DNA from: Phycisphaerae bacterium
GTDB taxonomy: Bacteria > Planctomycetota > Phycisphaerae > UBA1845 > PWPN01
Direction: 5' to 3'
Length of the DNA stretch: 64,000 bases
NCBI GenBank assembly: GCA_030372985.1
Contig: JAUCQB010000180.1
Coordinates: forward strand, 83,489 to 147,488
Part shown: one piece after another, positions 9,869 through 17,497 of the stretch
Position numbering within the stretch: position 1 is the stretch's first letter
How the letters are laid out: every line of letters begins with the position of its first letter
Program-made: the position numbers and the translations under genes
Notes under the pieces: model-generated
Told to the model about the DNA's origin: nothing
Database searches by the model: none
The model's input: the letters and a program-made list of their open reading frames with translations, nothing else

Positions 9869-11046
9869 ATGTGGCCCTGATCATAGAGCGAATTGAGACT
9901 TGGCGCGGCGGTGCTGAGACCTCGACCGTTCAGTTTGCGCGTCACCTTGGGAACCTGGGTTGCAGCGTCACCGTTCTGACGACAACGGACATTCCCTCGA
10001 CGCCCGCGATGAGCATCGTGCCGATCAAGGTCGGTGCCGGCTGGCGGTCCGGGCGGACCTGGCGGTTCGTCCGGGGGGCCGCGAGCTACGTTCGCTCGCA
10101 TGGCTTTGACGTCGTTCATGCCATCACGCCCTGCCCCTTCGCCGATGTGTATCAACCCCGTGGCGGCACAGTCCCCGAGATGCTGTTTAGAAACCTGGCG
10201 TTGAGGCCTTCGGCGGTCAAGCGAGGGTTCAAGTGGCTCGGCCAGCGTGTGGACCTCAAGTACCGCGTGCTCGGCGCCCTGGAACGACGCCTGCTGAGCC
10301 GCCGGCCGCCGCCGTGGGTCATCGCCATTTCGCAGTACGTCAGCGACCAATTGAAGCGGCATTACGGCTTCGATGCCGGCCGTATCCGTCTCATCTTCAA
10401 CGGCGTCGACCCGGACACGTCACCGGCTCACGAACGGCGGCAACACCGAGTCGAGATCCGCCGGCAGTTCGGGCTGGCTGATGACGACCTCCTGCTGCTG
10501 GCGGTCGCCCACAATTTCAAGCTTAAGGGTGTGGACAAGATGATCCAGGCCATGGCAGATGGTCGGGTTCGCGGGCTGGGCCACGTTTATGCGATCATTG
10601 TCGGCCGCGACAATCCGAAAACCCTGGCCGGTCAGGTTGCCGCTCTGGGACTGGCGGATCGTGTTTTCTTCGCCGGACCGTCGCAACGAGTGAACGCCTT
10701 CTATCATGCGGCCGATATCCTCGTTCATCCCACGTATTACGATCCCTGCAGCCGTGTGGTACTCGAGGCGATGGCTGCCGGTCTGCCGGTCATCACGACG
10801 AAGTACAATGGCGCAGCCGAGTGCGTCACAGACGGCCGTGAAGGTTACGTGATCGGTTGCCCGACCGACTGGGAGACCCTCGCGGATCGAATCTTCCGCC
10901 TGGCAGACAACGCCCATCGGCGCCAGTGCGCCCAGGCCACGTTGGCAGCGGTCGAGCCGTTCACGATGGCCCGCCATGCGGCGGAGGTCATGAGGCTCTA
11001 CGAGGACGTGCTGCAAAGCCGCGATCGGCGCACGCCCGGTGATTGA
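9865..11046 (+). CDS. GT4-family glycosyltransferase (WaaG-like)
   Basis: 393 aa. The start is ATG 9865, overlapping the kinase stop (ATGA); the frame is open upstream, but that extension lies inside the kinase gene. GT-B fold landmarks: N-terminal MNVALIIERIETWRGGAETS with a GGAE turn, a central hinge IRLIFNGVDPD, and the C-terminal EX7E region (VVLEAMAAGLPVITTKYNGAAE) that binds the nucleotide-sugar phosphates. HPTYYDPCSRVVLEA resembles the WaaG-type active site. It probably adds a hexose to the LPS core. The adjacent kinase parallels waaG/waaP neighbourhoods in proteobacteria. Confidence 0.88.
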   Translation: MNVALIIERIETWRGGAETSTVQFARHLGNLGCSVTVLTTTDIPSTPAMSIVPIKVGAGWRSGRTWRFVRGAASYVRSHGFDVVHAITPCPFADVYQPRGGTVPEMLFRNLALRPSAVKRGFKWLGQRVDLKYRVLGALERRLLSRRPPPWVIAISQYVSDQLKRHYGFDAGRIRLIFNGVDPDTSPAHERRQHRVEIRRQFGLADDDLLLLAVAHNFKLKGVDKMIQAMADGRVRGLGHVYAIIVGRDNPKTLAGQVAALGLADRVFFAGPSQRVNAFYHAADILVHPTYYDPCSRVVLEAMAAGLPVITTKYNGAAECVTDGREGYVIGCPTDWETLADRIFRLADNAHRRQCAQATLAAVEPFTMARHAAEVMRLYEDVLQSRDRRTPGD

Positions 11047-11103
11047 GAGGCCTGCCACCCGCTGGTGCAGATCACGCCGCGGGTGTTCCGGAGACCTGCA
11101 TCA

Positions 11104-11811
11104 ATGATTGGATTGACGATCGAATGGTGGCACACGGCGGGCCTGATATTGCTGAGCTACCTCTGCGGCGCCGTTCCATTCGGACTGTTGATCGGCCGGC
11201 TCAAGGGGGTGGATGTTCGCACCAGGGGCAGCTGCAACATCGGCGCCACGAACGTAGGCCGGGTGCTGGGTCGACCTTATGGAATCCTGGTCTTTGTCCT
11301 CGATGGCCTCAAGGGTTTTCTGCCTGTGACCCTGGGCAGGTTTCTGCTGTTTCGCGCGGCAGGCGGCGGCGAGTCGGCGGGTCCTGGCTACCTGCCTTAT
11401 CTCCTGTGGGTGCTGACAGCGGTAGCCTGCGTCCTGGGCCATATGTTTCCCGTCTATCTCAAGTTCAAAGGCGGCAAGGGCGTGGCGACTTCACTGGGCG
11501 TGGGGCTGGGCATCTATCCGTACTATACCCTGGCGGGACTGGCGGCTTTTGCTGTCTGGGGGATTGTTCTATGGGGCAGCCGCTACGTCTCAGTGTCCTC
11601 CATCGTGGCGGTTGTCGCTTTCCCGCTCATATTTGCGGTGTTGGCCGCGTGGAACCGCGACCAATGGGGGGACTTTTCAACACTCTGGCCGCTCCACATG
11701 TTCGGTCTTGTGATTGCGGCCCTGGTGGTTTATCGTCATCGGGCTAATATCGGTCGTCTCTGGGCCGGGACGGAGCACAAGATCGGAGGTTCATCCGGCC
11801 CGTCAAAGTGA
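11104..11811 (+). CDS. plsY: Acyl-phosphate:glycerol-3-phosphate acyltransferase
   Basis: 235 aa integral membrane protein. It transfers an acyl group from acyl phosphate to sn-glycerol-3-phosphate, giving lysophosphatidate, the first step of phospholipid synthesis. PlsY signatures are all present: LCGAVPFGLLIGRL, GSCNIGATNVGR, FPVYLKFKGGKGVATSLG and the C-terminal VVYRHRANIGRL. About five hydrophobic segments are visible. I prefer ATG 11104 (GGAG 10 nt upstream) to the in-frame GTG at 11065. It lies 57 bp after the glycosyltransferase and probably in the same unit. Its substrate is the ligand of the GlpP-type regulator encoded 4 kb downstream. Confidence 0.93.
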   Translation: MIGLTIEWWHTAGLILLSYLCGAVPFGLLIGRLKGVDVRTRGSCNIGATNVGRVLGRPYGILVFVLDGLKGFLPVTLGRFLLFRAAGGGESAGPGYLPYLLWVLTAVACVLGHMFPVYLKFKGGKGVATSLGVGLGIYPYYTLAGLAAFAVWGIVLWGSRYVSVSSIVAVVAFPLIFAVLAAWNRDQWGDFSTLWPLHMFGLVIAALVVYRHRANIGRLWAGTEHKIGGSSGPSK

Positions 11812-11905
11812 CCGACAAATACGCAAGCGGGCACGGCTTCCGCAGGGGGCCTGGGGAGCCCCGGCCGGCGCTGAGTGCGCCGGTGATGATGGGAGGACAA
11901 GTTCG

Positions 11906-13180
11906 ATGGCAGCAGGTTCCGTACCGAGTGGAAAGCTCATGGCCTTTGTGCTGAGTGCGTTGCTGATCTGGCCCGCAACGGGTTGTTCGAAGCCGGCAGA
12001 AGGCTTGGCGAAGGAGTCCACGACGAAGACCGCCGCCAGCCAACGGGCCTCCGAGCGGATACTGGTCCGCATCGGCGACAAGGCAGTCGTCACTCAGGCC
12101 GATGTGGAGAGGCTCCTCCGCACCATGCCCCCCGAGAAGCGCAGAGTCGCCGCACAAAAAGCCTTGGGGACGGTCTTGAGCAACACAGTCTTTTCAGTTT
12201 ACCTGGATGAACACCCGGAGTTGATCACCCAGGAGGATATTGACCGGGAGATCCAGAGAGACGTCAAGGTCGCCAAACTGAAGAGCGTTGAGGACCTGAA
12301 GAGAGGCCTTGACGAGTCCGGTGTTGGCTGGAAGCGCTACCTCGAGCAGCTCAGGATTCGCATTGGTCATGCCAAGCTGTCGCAACGGGGTGCGGCAAAG
12401 GCAAAAGACGAAGAGTACCTTCGCAAGCTCTATGACGAGCACCCGGACTACTATAACGACACGCGGGTGAAGCTGCGGCACATCGTCTTCGCTGCCCCGG
12501 TAACGTCCACCCCTGAACAGAAGAAGGCGAGGCGAGAGGCTCTCGCGCGTTTGCGGGAGGAAATCGTATCCGGCAAGAAGACCTGGGATGAGGCTGTCAA
12601 GCTGACCAACGACAATACCCGTGCCATCGGCGGCCTGCTCGGCACGATGCCCAGGTACATGCGGTTGAACGAGGCGCTGATCAGCACCGCCTGGTCTCTG
12701 GAACCGGGTCAAATCTCCGAGGTTGTGGAGACCGGCGTAGGCTACCACATTGTGCAGGTTCTTGAGCGTATTCCTGGGCGCCGCCCCTTTGACGATCCCC
12801 ACACGAAGTTTCAGATGCGCTCCCTCCTGCAGGCCCGACCGGTGATCGAGGCGGTGGAAGAGACCCAGAAGAAGTATCCGGTCGTCGGCGTTCAGCCGAT
12901 CGATCTGGCTTCGATCATGGCGCTCCCCCCACCTGCCTCCAAGCCGGCGGCAACCCGACCGGCAAAGCCAAGCACGCGCCCGGCCACTCGCCCGGCGACG
13001 CGGGCGACGGCAACCAGGCCTGCGACGCGTCCGGCGGCCCTCCGAACAGCCACCCGTCCCGCCAACCTCCGGCCTGCCACGCGCCCAATGTCCCTCCGGC
13101 CGGCGACGCGTCCGGCGGCCATTCCGTCAGGGATACCCGTCGGTGTGTCCGGTGCAAAGGCGACCTCGCAGCCGTCCTGA
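11906..13180 (+). CDS. PpiC/SurA-type peptidyl-prolyl isomerase lipoprotein with TRPA-rich tail
   Basis: 424 aa from ATG 11906, with GGGAGGA 8 nt upstream. A lipobox-type signal ends in WPATGC. A SurA-N-like helical region (ITQEDIDREIQRDVKVAKL) precedes a parvulin domain (~residues 185-290; LRHIVFAAP, GGLLGTMPRYMR, GVGYHIVQVLER). Such enzymes assist folding of envelope proteins in the periplasm. The last ~75 residues are low complexity, with eight Thr-Arg-Pro units (ATRPATRPA), probably a disordered linker or wall-contacting tail. It follows plsY by 94 bp and may share its transcript. Confidence 0.9.
   Translation: MAAGSVPSGKLMAFVLSALLIWPATGCSKPAEGLAKESTTKTAASQRASERILVRIGDKAVVTQADVERLLRTMPPEKRRVAAQKALGTVLSNTVFSVYLDEHPELITQEDIDREIQRDVKVAKLKSVEDLKRGLDESGVGWKRYLEQLRIRIGHAKLSQRGAAKAKDEEYLRKLYDEHPDYYNDTRVKLRHIVFAAPVTSTPEQKKARREALARLREEIVSGKKTWDEAVKLTNDNTRAIGGLLGTMPRYMRLNEALISTAWSLEPGQISEVVETGVGYHIVQVLERIPGRRPFDDPHTKFQMRSLLQARPVIEAVEETQKKYPVVGVQPIDLASIMALPPPASKPAATRPAKPSTRPATRPATRATATRPATRPAALRTATRPANLRPATRPMSLRPATRPAAIPSGIPVGVSGAKATSQPS
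12937..13125 (+). repeat. Low-complexity coding repeat encoding Thr-Arg-Pro-Ala units
   Basis: GC-rich, imperfectly repeated codons (ACG/ACC CGx CCG/CCC GCx) encode the tail of the PpiC-type lipoprotein. The repeat is irregular rather than an exact tandem array. It produces long artefactual open frames on the opposite strand. Confidence 0.8.
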
Positions 13181-13318
13181 CCGGACTCGCTGTCGGCAGC
13201 CCGTTCCCGGGATGCGCTGCGGCCTCGTCACATCCGCCGGTAACCGAAACCGGGTGCGCGTTGCATGGATATTTTGCTTCCGGCCTCACGGACGCGTGTG
13301 GTTCTTCAGTCATGAGGC

Positions 13319-15262
13319 TCAGTTTTTGACCAGCTTCTTGACCTGCTCAGTGGTTCCGGGGCCGAAGATATGCTGAGCCAACATTCGGCCGTCGGGGCCG
13401 ATCAGGCAAGTGTAGGGAATACCCAGGCCGTCGAGCATCTCAAAAGTCTCCTCGGCCCCGGACTCCGGTCCCCATACCTGCGGCCAGTCCATTTTCTTTT
13501 GCGAGACCGCTTCCTTGAAGTCCTTGTTCTCGGTGTCGAGACTTACTCCAATGAGAACGAAGCCTGATTCACTCTTCATGGCCTCGTAGAGGGCCTTGAC
13601 ATTCGGGATCTCCTTCTGACACGGGGGGCACCAGCTTGCCCAGAAGTCGAGAAAGACGTACTTGCCCTTCAGCTCAGAGAGCTTGTACTTCGTCCCATCC
13701 AGGCCGATGAGGGTGAAGTCCGGCACAGTCTGACCGACGGGGATCTTGACCCCCGTCGGTCCCGGACCGCCGCCCGCGACGGCCGGAGTTGCGACTTCTT
13801 CCAGAACGATGCGGTAGTCGGTTTTGCCTGCGACCATGGTCTGGCGTATCGGTCTGCTGGACCCGGCCTTGACGATGGTGAAAATGAGTTCGCCTTCCGG
13901 AGCGTGCTTGAACAAGAACCCGCCTTCCTCATCGGTTGCGGCCCGCATTCCGATGGTCTGGTATCCTTTCCATTCTTCCAGCACGACCCACGCCTGTTCG
14001 ATCGGCTCATCGTCCGGCCCGACCACGGTTCCGGCGATGGCTTCTCCCGCGTTCAGCCTGGCATCGAGGGTACCGGTCTGCCCCGCGTTGAGTGAGACTT
14101 CCCGCACATCCGGGGCGTGATCGGGGTGCTGGAAGGTGAGGGGAATCAGCCCGGCCGGCAACCCGCTCAACTGGTACTCTCCATCCAGGTCGGTCCAGGT
14201 CACCGGCATGTCAGAGCGACTCTTTCGTCCGGCGCTCACCCGCACCCCGGCAAGCGGCTCATCTTTGTCGTCGGTGATTCTCCCTCGCACCTTGGCGGCG
14301 ATGTTCACGATGATTCTGTGCAGGGCCGGCCGGGTCGTTGCCGGCATCGTTTCGGCCGCCGGTTGTGAAGCCGTCAGATAGAGCCGCTCATCAAAGCCCG
14401 CCATTCTGACGTAACGGTCTCCATTAAGCCGCAGGCGGATTTCATCCACCTCTTCGCCGATGCCCCGCAGGGTGGCCCGGCCATTCGCGTCGCTCATGGC
14501 CTCGACTGAGCTTCTGGTCGATTCGATCCAGCCTTCGATCAATACCTTCTCAGCCGGGTCGCCGTCGCTGGTGACGACAAGCAGTTCAACGGGAAGCTCC
14601 GCGGACAGGTCGATGTCCTCCTCCGCGTCCTGCTCGTCGATCTCCAGGATCGTTCGGAACGTGGCAAAACCGTCTGCCACGACCTTAAGACGGGCTTTCC
14701 CCCGCACGATTCCCGTGAGGGTGTACTTGCCCTTCGCATCGGTCCGGGCCGCCGTTTCACGACCGCCGCTTTCACCCAAGACCCTCGCGTTCGCGACCGG
14801 CTTGCCGCTTGACCTGGCCCGCACGACGCCGCTGATGGTGCCCGCCCCTTGGAGGGCGGCATCGACAAACGCCGGGTTCTCTGGATCGGTCGGGTCGACC
14901 TCCTGCACGAATTCCTGGTAACCATCCATTTGGATACGGACGCGCACGTTTTCATTGACCCGCTTGGGCAAGCGGATGCGAATCTCGCCGCCCTTCCCGG
15001 ACTCGCCCTCCGCAATCGGCGGATCCCCGGGCTTGGCGTTCAGGGCTTCAACGCGGATTCGTGCCCCCGTGATGCCGCCTCCGTAGTAGTTGAGGACCAG
15101 ACCTTCGATCACTTGCCCGCCGGATTGCTCATCCGCCGGAGCCGACTCCGCCTGCTCGCTTCCTGCTTCGGCGTCGTCGTTCATTTGACCCGTTACCGGG
15201 CCGACAATCAGCATCGTGGCCGCCACGGCCCAAACGACGGTTCTCAGCAACTCGTATCCCAT
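13319..15262 (-). CDS. Exported carboxypeptidase-regulatory-like protein with C-terminal TlpA/ResA-type thioredoxin domain
   Basis: 647 aa from ATG 15262 (GGGG about 8 nt upstream), followed by a signal peptide (MGYELLRTVVWAVAATMLIVG...TGQ). Several carboxypeptidase-regulatory-like beta-sandwich repeats follow (for example ISGVVRARSSGKPVANARVLG, VRGRITDDKDEPLAGVRVSAG, IAGTVVGPDDEPIEQAWVVLE). The last ~150 residues are a thioredoxin-like domain with FWASWCPPCQKEIP (Cys about 545 and 548) and IPYTCLIGPDGR. It is probably a periplasmic thiol-disulfide oxidoreductase tethered to carbohydrate- or protein-binding modules. It is convergent with the PpiC-type gene. An MPATTRPALHR linker matches the TRPA motif of neighbouring proteins. 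Confidence 0.88.
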   Translation of the reverse strand: MGYELLRTVVWAVAATMLIVGPVTGQMNDDAEAGSEQAESAPADEQSGGQVIEGLVLNYYGGGITGARIRVEALNAKPGDPPIAEGESGKGGEIRIRLPKRVNENVRVRIQMDGYQEFVQEVDPTDPENPAFVDAALQGAGTISGVVRARSSGKPVANARVLGESGGRETAARTDAKGKYTLTGIVRGKARLKVVADGFATFRTILEIDEQDAEEDIDLSAELPVELLVVTSDGDPAEKVLIEGWIESTRSSVEAMSDANGRATLRGIGEEVDEIRLRLNGDRYVRMAGFDERLYLTASQPAAETMPATTRPALHRIIVNIAAKVRGRITDDKDEPLAGVRVSAGRKSRSDMPVTWTDLDGEYQLSGLPAGLIPLTFQHPDHAPDVREVSLNAGQTGTLDARLNAGEAIAGTVVGPDDEPIEQAWVVLEEWKGYQTIGMRAATDEEGGFLFKHAPEGELIFTIVKAGSSRPIRQTMVAGKTDYRIVLEEVATPAVAGGGPGPTGVKIPVGQTVPDFTLIGLDGTKYKLSELKGKYVFLDFWASWCPPCQKEIPNVKALYEAMKSESGFVLIGVSLDTENKDFKEAVSQKKMDWPQVWGPESGAEETFEMLDGLGIPYTCLIGPDGRMLAQHIFGPGTTEQVKKLVKN

Positions 15263-15428
15263 TGTGTTTGCCCCGTTACACGAAGAGAAACACAACATCC
15301 TGCGGCAAGGCCGCACAAGTGCCGCACGCGGTTACCCGGTCGAGCAGTCTCTCTTGTCGCCCTTGCCGCACCAGTGTGAAGGGTCCGCAGTCCTGAGCCT
15401 GCGCAGCCCCCTCTTGCGGCCCCGCTGC

Positions 15429-15434
15429 ATTATA
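15429..15434 (-). promoter_or_regulatory. Probable -10 element (TATAAT) for the thioredoxin-domain gene
   Basis: The minus strand reads GTGTATAATG, a consensus -10 hexamer in otherwise GC-rich DNA, about 165 nt upstream of the start codon at 15262. No good -35 stands at 16-18 nt, so confidence is moderate. Confidence 0.35.
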
Positions 15435-15644
15435 CACTCGCATGCTGAAAGAGGGAGATGGCCAGACGCCACAACGGCAGACCCGACGCCGTGGCGGCGT
15501 GGCGGAGCCCTTCGGGAAAACCCTGACTCGGCGAGGGTTTCAGGCGAGGACTGCTCCGCGGTTCTCGCACATATCCTCAGAACCTTATGGCCAGAGCTCT
15601 GTGCGGCTTGCGCGCATGTTGCTGGATCGCAGCACGTTTTGGCT

Positions 15645-15668
15645 GCGGCCCGCAAAAAAGCGGTCCGC
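15645..15668 (-). terminator. Hairpin at the end of the glpP-like gene
   Basis: Nine-base arms (15645-15653 and 15660-15668) pair with one mismatch around a six-base A/T loop, starting one nucleotide after the stop codon. The T-run is in the loop rather than after the stem, so it is not a canonical intrinsic terminator. It may protect the 3' end or terminate weakly. Confidence 0.35.
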
Positions 15669-15669
15669 C

Positions 15670-16269
15670 TCAGGACGTCGAGCGATTGAGCTGCCACAGA
15701 TCGGCTGTACTGGTGCTGACCGCGTCACAGCCGGCTTCGATGAGGCGGCGAACCAAGTCGGCAGATCGGATGAGGCCGCCGGCGATCCGCGGCATGGGGA
15801 CGTTGGCGAATTGCGGGAGGACTTCGAGGGCGGCCACGCCGGGGACGAGTTCGATAATGTCGGGCTGCGACTGTTCGACGATGTGCAAGCCGCGATCCAC
15901 GGCCCGGCCGTCCTGGAGGAACAGCAGCAAGATCGACGCCAATCCCTGCTTTCGGGCCGCGGACACCATGTGGGGGCGGACGGTAATGATCCCGTCGATC
16001 TGGCCGATGCCGGCCAGGTACCGGAGGCCGGCATCGTCACTGCTCAGGCCGGCCAGCAGGTCGATGTGCAGCATGATGGGCAGGTGGGCCAGAGGTCCCT
16101 TTCTGAGCCAATCGAGCATGCTGGCAAGATCGGCCAGTTCGCAACCCTGGAGAAACAGGAGGCTGGCCTCGGCCACCAATGCCGTATCAACATTGGCCTG
16201 CGAGACCACAGGAATGATCGGTCGCGTCAGCCATTGCCGGATGTCGTCTGAACGATCAGTCTTTTTCAT
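15670..16269 (-). CDS. glpP: Glycerol-3-phosphate-responsive antiterminator, GlpP family
   Basis: 199 aa, the usual family length. GlpP proteins bind sn-glycerol-3-phosphate and then act on the leader RNA of glycerol-3-phosphate genes to prevent premature termination (best known for Bacillus subtilis glpD). Landmarks along a TIM-barrel-like fold: HIDLLAGLSSDD, GIITVRPHMVSAARKQGL, LLLFLQDGRAVDRGLHIVEQ, PDIIELVPGVA, RIAGGLIRSADLVRRLIEAGC and VSTSTADLW. The phosphate-binding GGLIR loop is intact. The gene is divergent from the glycerol-phosphate operon beginning at 16556, whose leader carries a terminator-like hairpin, so this operon is its likely target. Confidence 0.9.
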   Translation of the reverse strand: MKKTDRSDDIRQWLTRPIIPVVSQANVDTALVAEASLLFLQGCELADLASMLDWLRKGPLAHLPIMLHIDLLAGLSSDDAGLRYLAGIGQIDGIITVRPHMVSAARKQGLASILLLFLQDGRAVDRGLHIVEQSQPDIIELVPGVAALEVLPQFANVPMPRIAGGLIRSADLVRRLIEAGCDAVSTSTADLWQLNRSTS

Positions 16270-16395
16270 GAGGCGATCCGCTCCGCCCTTTTCGCATCTG
16301 CTGTCTCGCTGCCTTGCTCTCTTTCCGCCTTCTTTTGTCTCGCTCGGACCGGAATCCTCTCCGGGCCCCTCTCGTTGCGGCTTTGCTCCGACTCT

Positions 16396-16425
16396 TGACA
16401 GGGGCCGCCGCCTGCCGATACACTA
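16396..16425 (+). promoter_or_regulatory. Promoter of the glycerol-phosphate operon
   Basis: TTGACA (16396-16401), 18-bp spacer, TACACT (16420-16425). This predicts a start near 16432 and a leader of about 124 nt before ATG 16556. Consensus -35, 4 of 6 matches at -10. Confidence 0.6.
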
Positions 16426-16464
16426 CTGTTAACACTGGATTCAAGCCAGCGTTCATCGTATTGC

Positions 16465-16523
16465 GGGCCAGAGAACAAGAGAAAGGCCCCTGCGAGCTTC
16501 GAGCCTTCGCAGGGGCCTCTTTG
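16465..16523 (+). promoter_or_regulatory. Leader RNA terminator/antiterminator switch, candidate GlpP target
   Basis: A 12-bp perfect stem (AGGCCCCTGCGA at 16484-16495 with TCGCAGGGGCCT at 16507-16518) is followed by CTTT. Just upstream, GGGCC (16465-16469) can pair with GGCCC (16485-16489) inside the 5' arm, forming a smaller hairpin that would exclude the terminator. This matches the architecture of GlpP-controlled leaders. The T-run is short, so termination may be partial. The assignment rests on structure plus the adjacent glpP-like gene. Confidence 0.55.
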
Positions 16524-16555
16524 CGCGCGCCTGGTGTCCGGTTGAGGGCGGAACC

Positions 16556-17497
16556 ATGAACCGTTTCGAGATGGCAGCGAGTTTCGTTGGCAGGGCCCGT
16601 CGTCTGGTCGGGCGAGGTCCTTCGTCCGTGGCTTTGTTGGCGTGGATGACCGGGTGTTCATTGCCAGGTGACGGCGTCAAGAAAGCGACAGGCCCCTCGC
16701 CACCCACGGTCGTCATTCAGTCGCATCGTGGGGCGGGAAAACTCGCCCCCGAGAACACCATGCAGGCGTTTGAGCTGGCGTGGCGGCTCGGCACGGTGCC
16801 GGAAGCCGATGTCCGGACAACCAAGGACGGCGTGGTCGTGGCGTTCCACGACACGACTTTCGATCGGCTGGTCAGCAACCTGCCGCCCGATTTGCGGGGC
16901 AAGGGTACAAGCGACCTGACCTGGTCGGAGCTGACCAAGTTGCGAATCGGCCCGCAGGGGCAGCCGATTCCTCAGATCGTGGAAGTGCTGGATGCCATAC
17001 GCGGCCGGCCCGAGCGATGGTTGTATCTTGACGTCAAGCAGGTGCCGCTTGAGCGCCTGGCTGAGATGGTCTCGCAGCGCGGGGTTGCATCGCAGGTGAT
17101 CCTGGCGTCAACGAAATACGAGGAACTCCGACGATGGAAGGAATTGCTGCCCCAGTCGCAGACACTGCTGTGGATGGGCGGCACCGAGGCCAGGCTGGGC
17201 GAGCGACTCGAAGAAGTCAGAACGGCGAGTTTTGCGGGCGTGACCCAGCTTCAGATCCACGTGAAGGTGGGCGACTTGACGTCAGAGGGCGGCTTCCAGC
17301 CGTCCGCCGCGTTCCTGCGAGCGGTCGCAGAGGAGCTCGAAGCTCGCCGTATTCTGTTCCAGGCCTTCTGCCCGGGCGGCTGTGACGTGGCCGGGTATGA
17401 GCGATTGTTGCAGCTTGGGGTCCAGTCGTTCGCCACGGACGACCCGGAGGCGGCACTCGAGGCCGTCCGCAACCACCAGAAACGGAGCGGGAAATGA
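16556..17497 (+). CDS. Glycerophosphodiester phosphodiesterase, predicted lipoprotein
   Basis: 313 aa. It hydrolyses glycerophosphodiesters to glycerol phosphate plus an alcohol. An Arg-rich N-region and hydrophobic stretch end in AWMTGC (Cys34), so it is probably a lipoprotein facing the periplasm or surface. GDPD catalytic elements are present: SHRGAGKLAPENTMQ (His57, Arg58, Glu66, Asn67), EADVRTTKDGVVVAFHDTTFDR (Glu83, Asp85, His98), YLDVKQ. GAGGGCGG precedes the ATG. It is the first gene of the operon behind the leader switch and overlaps the next gene by 4 bp. It would generate the substrate for the downstream transporters and dehydrogenases. Confidence 0.92.
   Translation: MNRFEMAASFVGRARRLVGRGPSSVALLAWMTGCSLPGDGVKKATGPSPPTVVIQSHRGAGKLAPENTMQAFELAWRLGTVPEADVRTTKDGVVVAFHDTTFDRLVSNLPPDLRGKGTSDLTWSELTKLRIGPQGQPIPQIVEVLDAIRGRPERWLYLDVKQVPLERLAEMVSQRGVASQVILASTKYEELRRWKELLPQSQTLLWMGGTEARLGERLEEVRTASFAGVTQLQIHVKVGDLTSEGGFQPSAAFLRAVAEELEARRILFQAFCPGGCDVAGYERLLQLGVQSFATDDPEAALEAVRNHQKRSGK

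Larger units (their letters stand above)
15263..15669. other. 407-bp intergenic region
   Basis: Lies between two minus-strand genes. It holds a hairpin touching the end of the glpP-like gene (15645-15668) and a strong -10 element for the thioredoxin-domain gene (15429-15434). Open frames crossing it on the plus strand read through the antisense of the glpP-like gene and are not credible genes. Confidence 0.5.

Noticed and set aside
13181..13318. CCGGT/ACCGG hairpin between convergent genes as a bidirectional terminator
   Set aside because: Only five base pairs and no T-run on either side.
15442..16251. Plus-strand open frame opposite the glpP-like gene
   Set aside because: The minus-strand GlpP motifs decide the coding strand.
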